Below are positions 59,662 through 64,000 of a stretch of 64,000 nucleotides of DNA, one piece after another. The notes beneath the pieces were generated by a model. That model did not search any database. It was not told the DNA's origin and was given only the letters and a program-made list of their open reading frames with translations. Location: NCBI GenBank assembly GCA_022497155.1, contig MU385718.1:124001-188000 (forward strand), written 5' to 3'. Numbering within the stretch: the first letter of the stretch is position 1; every line of letters starts with the position of its first letter. A program made the position numbers and the translations under genes. This DNA comes from Whalleya microplaca. Lineage: Eukaryota > Ascomycota > Sordariomycetes > Xylariales > Xylariaceae.

Positions 59662-62099
59662 ACCTGGCGTCTAGCACTGCCACAATATAATTGATTGCCC
59701 TATATACTATAGACTATAGTATAGTACCGCCAGTCCGCAACCTACCCAACCAGCACACCCACCTGTGCTGATCATTACCCCGTTCGCCGTTGAGCCGCAA
59801 AGCACCTACCTAGTGTCAATCTATTGATGGTTGCTATTCTAGAAGCAGTCGATGCGGATCCCTTGGCAGTCCCGAGAATGGCTGAAAGGGTCCTTTGGCG
59901 GCGGGTTTCGCTTACGTGGTATGCAATGCTGCATGCTATGCATACTGTACCTGCCCAGCTACCACTACTCACTCCATCATGGCCCTAACCTACTACATAC
60001 CCTGCCGCTGGGTATTATATTATACAGTGGGTAGGTGTGTATACTCTGTAGTAAGATGCTGTCGCATTTCCGAACCATTATAGTCAGACACACAGACACC
60101 GAGATACCAAGATACCTATCCACCGCCGTACCGTATCCGCAATCTATATCTAAGCTACTGTGTACTATAGTATGTAGGTTATTATGTAGGTATATTCTCT
60201 TTCGCCCCGTCCAGCGATCGGCGCTGTTGCTATTCCTAGCACACATAGCATCTGTCTATCTATCATGCATATATCGTATCGCCATCCTCATCCCCGGATA
60301 TCTCCATCGCCAACGGCGTCGACGTCGCGCCGGCCGGGCTGCCAGCCTGCTTTCAACCTGGCACCCGTATGTAGGTTCTGTATGTATTGCATGAATGTAG
60401 CTGCAACTAGCCTCGAAGTCGCGACTTGTGCCAGGTACCTAGGAAAACTTGTGCTATACCTGCATATCTACATACATACATCCTTCCGAGAGCCTCTAGC
60501 CAGCCAGGGGGGTCCTGGGGCCCGGCGCTTGGAACTATTGCTTGTTTACATACTCGCTTGCTTCCTTTCACGGACACCTTACCTGCATGGCGGCTCGTAG
60601 GCCGTCTGCCGTCACGCTCGTGATAGCAAGGAGATCATCGCGGCCTTCTCGTATACAGAGATTGGTACACGCTGGCGTTGACGACGATGTTGGCGTTGGC
60701 GCGAAGAACTTGCACATGACATGGCATGACATCGCGTGCGCGGTGATGCGTTGGTGCTAGCGAAGGAAAGAAGGAAGGAAGGGCGTGCCTTGATGCTGAT
60801 GGGGATGGCCTTTCAGGCACGAATTGTTTGATGGCGTGAGAGCGTTGGGAATGTGTTGGGAAAGTTGGAAAACTGGGTGGATGACCAACTACGTGGTTGC
60901 TCTCGGGGTTCGCGAGATGGATCCGGTGCTACGCAAAGCTATGGACATACATGATCACGGGAGACAACCACCTGGCTGTCTAAGCAAGACTGTTTTCGAA
61001 TAAGCGTCCGTATCTACTCGCTAGTGCTTAGGAAGCGGCAGCAAAGCTATAGCAGTCTTGTGATTCTATAGCGAAAAATTTCAGGTTCCTAGAGCCGAGA
61101 AGCACCATCGCCAACGGTGACCATGGTAATTCAGCATTCGCATCACAACGTTGTCTATCCAGAATCTCTTGCTCAAACGATAAAGTACACTTGCCATATT
61201 ATGTCGGTAGAATGGTCCATTTTGGTATATAGGGAATATTATAGAAGCATCCTGTCCCTGATTTTTCGAAGAGTATACTATGAAGATTCCAGCATTCCAA
61301 GGTAATATAGTTCATAGTGCTGGCACGCTAGTAGCCAGTTGCGTGCATGTTCGTGCCTAGGTCTCTCCAGGTTTGTCGCAAAGTCGTCTCCAAGAAGAAG
61401 CCATACTGTCTTTGGCCATAACATGGCGTTGTTGGACACATTTTCCAAGTAAAGTGATCAAGTATCTGGGAATAGGCATATATGAATAGTACATTTGACG
61501 CCGAGAGGGCGGCTTCAGCAGTCTAGGCCTCTCTAGAGGAATGTGGCGTGTGAGGCTATTCCCTATAGTACGGACATGCTGCGCATAGAAGCATCTGGCC
61601 AGGCAAAAACCAGTTTCAACAGTGACCAGCTCACCATCTTGTCGGCGCTTGACTCATGCCATGAGTTTTTCTTGTCTATATAATAACTCGTCATCACGCC
61701 GCCATTCCCGACAAATCCGACAGGTCCGCCAGAACCCTAATATCCATCACGGCGACTTTCCAACGGCTCAAATGAATACCGTCTCGATCACACCGCCAGT
61801 CTCTATATACAGAATAAGAGCCCGACATAAGCAAACAGAAAGGTCAACCCGCTTCCGTTTGTTCCGCCATTTGCAGTTATACACAGGGCTATAGGAGAAG
61901 AGGCTGGTCCCTTGGGAAGAAAGATATACACAACTAGGCCTAGTAGGAATCGAGTTGAAGGATAATATACTCGTCAATTCACAAATACTCGACATTGGTT
62001 ATATCGGAACTAGTTTACAACAATGACACACAACAATAAATACAATGACAACTTCAAAACCTCCAAGTATCCGGTGATGACATTGCAAAGATTGTGCAA
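59662..62099. other. Gene-poor spacer downstream of the LrgA/LrgB-like gene
   Basis: Only short frames are present. The last few hundred bases before 62100 include the 3' UTR of the membrane protein gene. No RNA gene or repeat was recognised. Confidence 0.45.
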
Positions 62100-64000
62100 T
62101 CAAAGATCTACTAATGAGCGGACCACAGTCACTATCGGCGGGATCGAGGTGAAGAGGACGGTTATAGTCCCAAACAGACTCATCGAAAGACTCGACAGCG
62201 CCGCAGCCCGCGGATCGGTCCGCAGAAAGAACGCAGTCGCTATTGCAGACGAGTTAGCACCGAGTGTGACGCCGCGGGTCACGTAGTCATCTAGATCCGA
62301 ATGTCAGTCCGATAAGTCCATACCCAAGCAACGCTTTACCGCTCGCACACGTATACCATTCTATATTATACACACAGGGAAGGAGGATGGAGGGATGGGA
62401 GTAAATACTTACCCTCAGGGATCCTCAACATCGCAAGCAAGCGCTGGCCTGCCAGCACACCCAGAATCCCACTTAGAATCGCCAGCGCAGCAACGGTATT
62501 AGCATCGCCGCCCAGATTCACCGCAGCCGGGGTGGCCAGCGCAAGCGTCAGACTGCGAGCAGCGAAGGCGAGGCTACGTGGCGCACTAATACCGATGGCG
62601 TAGCAGATCTTAGGGTACGAGAACAGCGAGGCAATGGAGATAGCCACATTCGGGAGCACGATGGCCAGGAAGTGTTGGCGCAGCTCGCGGCGGTACTGGA
62701 ACATAGGCAGCGCCAGCGCCACGATGCTGGCGTCCAGCACGCTCGAGAGCATGTCGCCGGCGCCCGGCGCGCCGCCGCTTCCCGACCACAGCTCGAGGTA
62801 CTTCGCGCCGGTATGGTACTCGCCGAGCGTGGTGGCGAGGTCGTGGTGCTTGCTGAGCCCGAGCACCCAGATCCCGAGGACGGCGAGCAGAGAGGACACG
62901 ATCACGGGGTGCAGATACTGCCGCCAGCTGGGAGGCAAAGACTGCGCGGCGAAGTACGTCAGGATGCTGAAGCTCAGGTGCATCGGCATGGCGTAGCCGG
63001 CGGCATAGTAGATGGGGAGCCCGACGAAGAGGAAGAGCGAGGCGTAGGTGAAGAGGTCCAGCCGGCTTGTGATCAGCGCTGCCCAACGACTCGACCTGGG
63101 TGGAGGCACCGGCGCCTGAGGCGGCAGGTTTGGTTGGACGAGGTCGCTGTTCTGGGCTGAGGTCTGCGACGATGAATCATGGTCCTGGTGATTCTGCGCA
63201 GGGTTCTGGGAATGCGAAAGAGGTGGTGGTTCCACCGCATCTAGAGTCGAAGCTTGCTCTGAAGGGATACCTGAAGATGCGCTCTCTTCAGGGGCTGGCG
63301 TCGCGGTCATGGGTATCTCATCATTCTCGGGACCGAGTTCCTCGGCGCGTTCAGTCATTGCCCGTTTCGAGGTCCCCGAAATCAGTTGAAGGCCGCGGGT
63401 CATATATGCCGCGAGGACCATCATCACAACAAAACCGATCACTAGGACGTAAGTAAATCAAAGCGGGATAATTCGAAGGTTTGCTCACCGAAGACTGCGA
63501 TGATTTTGAACACCTCGATAACCCCTATTGGTGGGCTCAGGGGAAGCAGGACGAACGAGGGTGTGAACATGACGCTAATCCATCGCAATGCCCAACCGCC
63601 CTGATAAGAATCAGCAACAACACTAGCGACCGGTAGGAGACATAGTTGTTGATTTTTACAGGTATTTCAATCATCGCGACGATGCGCCGTGTGCGATGCT
63701 CGCCAAGCACTTGCTCCGACAGTAGCAGAGCCGCGAACAGAACCACGAGACATGCCACTGAGGCCGGGAAGGACACGGACCCAAGCTTCAACAGCTTGTC
63801 TACGCCAAAACATGCTAGTAGCAACAGTAGGATCCCAGACGGGACATAGAGCCAGGCTTGTATGACCTTGGGCCGGGAATGCCGGAATGCCTGTACCAAT
63901 GTTAGATGGGTGTCTGTGCTACCTAGCAATATGGAGGTAACATCTAGGAAAATGACGGGAACTTTTACAATTTGCACGGCCAGCAATAGGTCTTTTAGAG
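62100..64000 (-). CDS. LrgA/LrgB-like (PLGG1-type) membrane transporter, 5'-truncated by window edge
   Basis: The inferred minus-strand exons are 64000-63969 (partial), 63890-63660, 63600-63489, 63441-62413 and 62290-62100. The introns are 78, 59, 47 and 122 bp. About 530 residues are visible and all joins keep frame. The N-terminal part has LrgA-like membrane segments (GILLLLLACFGVDKLLKLG; SFPASVACLVVLFAALLLSE; LRWISVMFTPSFVLLPLSPP). A Ser/Gln/Pro-rich cytosolic linker of about 100 residues follows. The C-terminal half is LrgB-like, with about six hydrophobic segments and the conserved RSLTLALATPAAVNLGGDANTVA and VTRGVTLGANSSAIAT motifs. Plant PLGG1 of this fused architecture exports glycolate/glycerate from chloroplasts, whereas bacterial LrgAB modulates murein hydrolase and pyruvate. 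The fungal role is unknown. The true start lies beyond base 64000. Confidence 0.88.

Noticed and set aside
62610..63160. Overlapping 158- and 162-codon frames
   Set aside because: They are shifted and antisense readings of the LrgB-like exon, with Arg/Ala/Gly-rich artefactual composition.

Overview
The window looks like nuclear DNA of a filamentous ascomycete (Pezizomycotina). The genes have short introns (mostly 47-60 bp) with GTAWGT-like donors and CTAAC-like branch points. The gene set is fungal throughout: a grainyhead/CP2 (CSP-2-type) transcription factor, an LrgA/LrgB-like membrane protein, an F-box protein, a YAT-type permease, a Pel-type pectate lyase and a tannase. One tRNA-Arg(ACG) gene carries an anticodon-loop intron. 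No bacterial operon, CRISPR array, rRNA or telomeric array is visible. I see no polyketide synthase, NRPS or prenyltransferase, so there is no evident secondary-metabolite cluster.

Layout. 0-3 kb: the right terminus of a MITE-like element at base 1, then a 5'-truncated gene with a HeLo-like helix and a two-repeat HET-s-like amyloid motif (1125-1834). 3-5.3 kb: a FAD monooxygenase fused to a multi-pass membrane domain (minus strand). 5.3-8.5 kb: AT-rich, gene-poor, with repeat relics. 8.5-10 kb: aldehyde dehydrogenase. 10.9-12.3 kb: secreted pectate lyase. 13.45-13.78 kb: a complete foldback MITE. 15.2-16.6 kb: F-box protein with a duplicated N-terminus. 17.3-18.2 kb: SDR-like reductase. 22.6-24.5 kb: amino-acid permease. 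25.0 kb: tRNA-Arg. 26.0-26.5 kb: coiled-coil protein. 28.3-29.8 kb: tannase/feruloyl esterase. 30.36 kb: assembly gap inside poly-T. 31.7-32.5 kb: NQO-like quinone reductase. 33.1-33.4 kb: two tandem LTR-like relics. 35.2-36.5 kb: seven-segment membrane protein. 37.8-38.9 kb: second SDR-like enzyme. 38.9-47 kb: long gene-poor stretch, partly GC-rich, with a tRNA-like relic at 45.2 kb. 47-49.8 kb: CP2/grainyhead regulator with a microsatellite-rich upstream region. 51.2-62.1 kb: about 11 kb with no recognisable gene. 62.1-64 kb: LrgA/LrgB-like transporter, cut by the window edge.

The left 40 kb resembles accessory, plant-associated or saprotrophic territory. It holds a secreted pectin lyase and a tannase, redox enzymes that could process aromatic or aldehyde products, and a permease, separated by AT-rich repeat-laden spacers. 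The right part holds conserved single-copy-type genes in long spacers. The most unusual items are the broken HeLo/amyloid-motif gene and the monooxygenase-membrane fusion. All exon joins were inferred by eye from splice motifs and protein continuity, with no search or transcript evidence.
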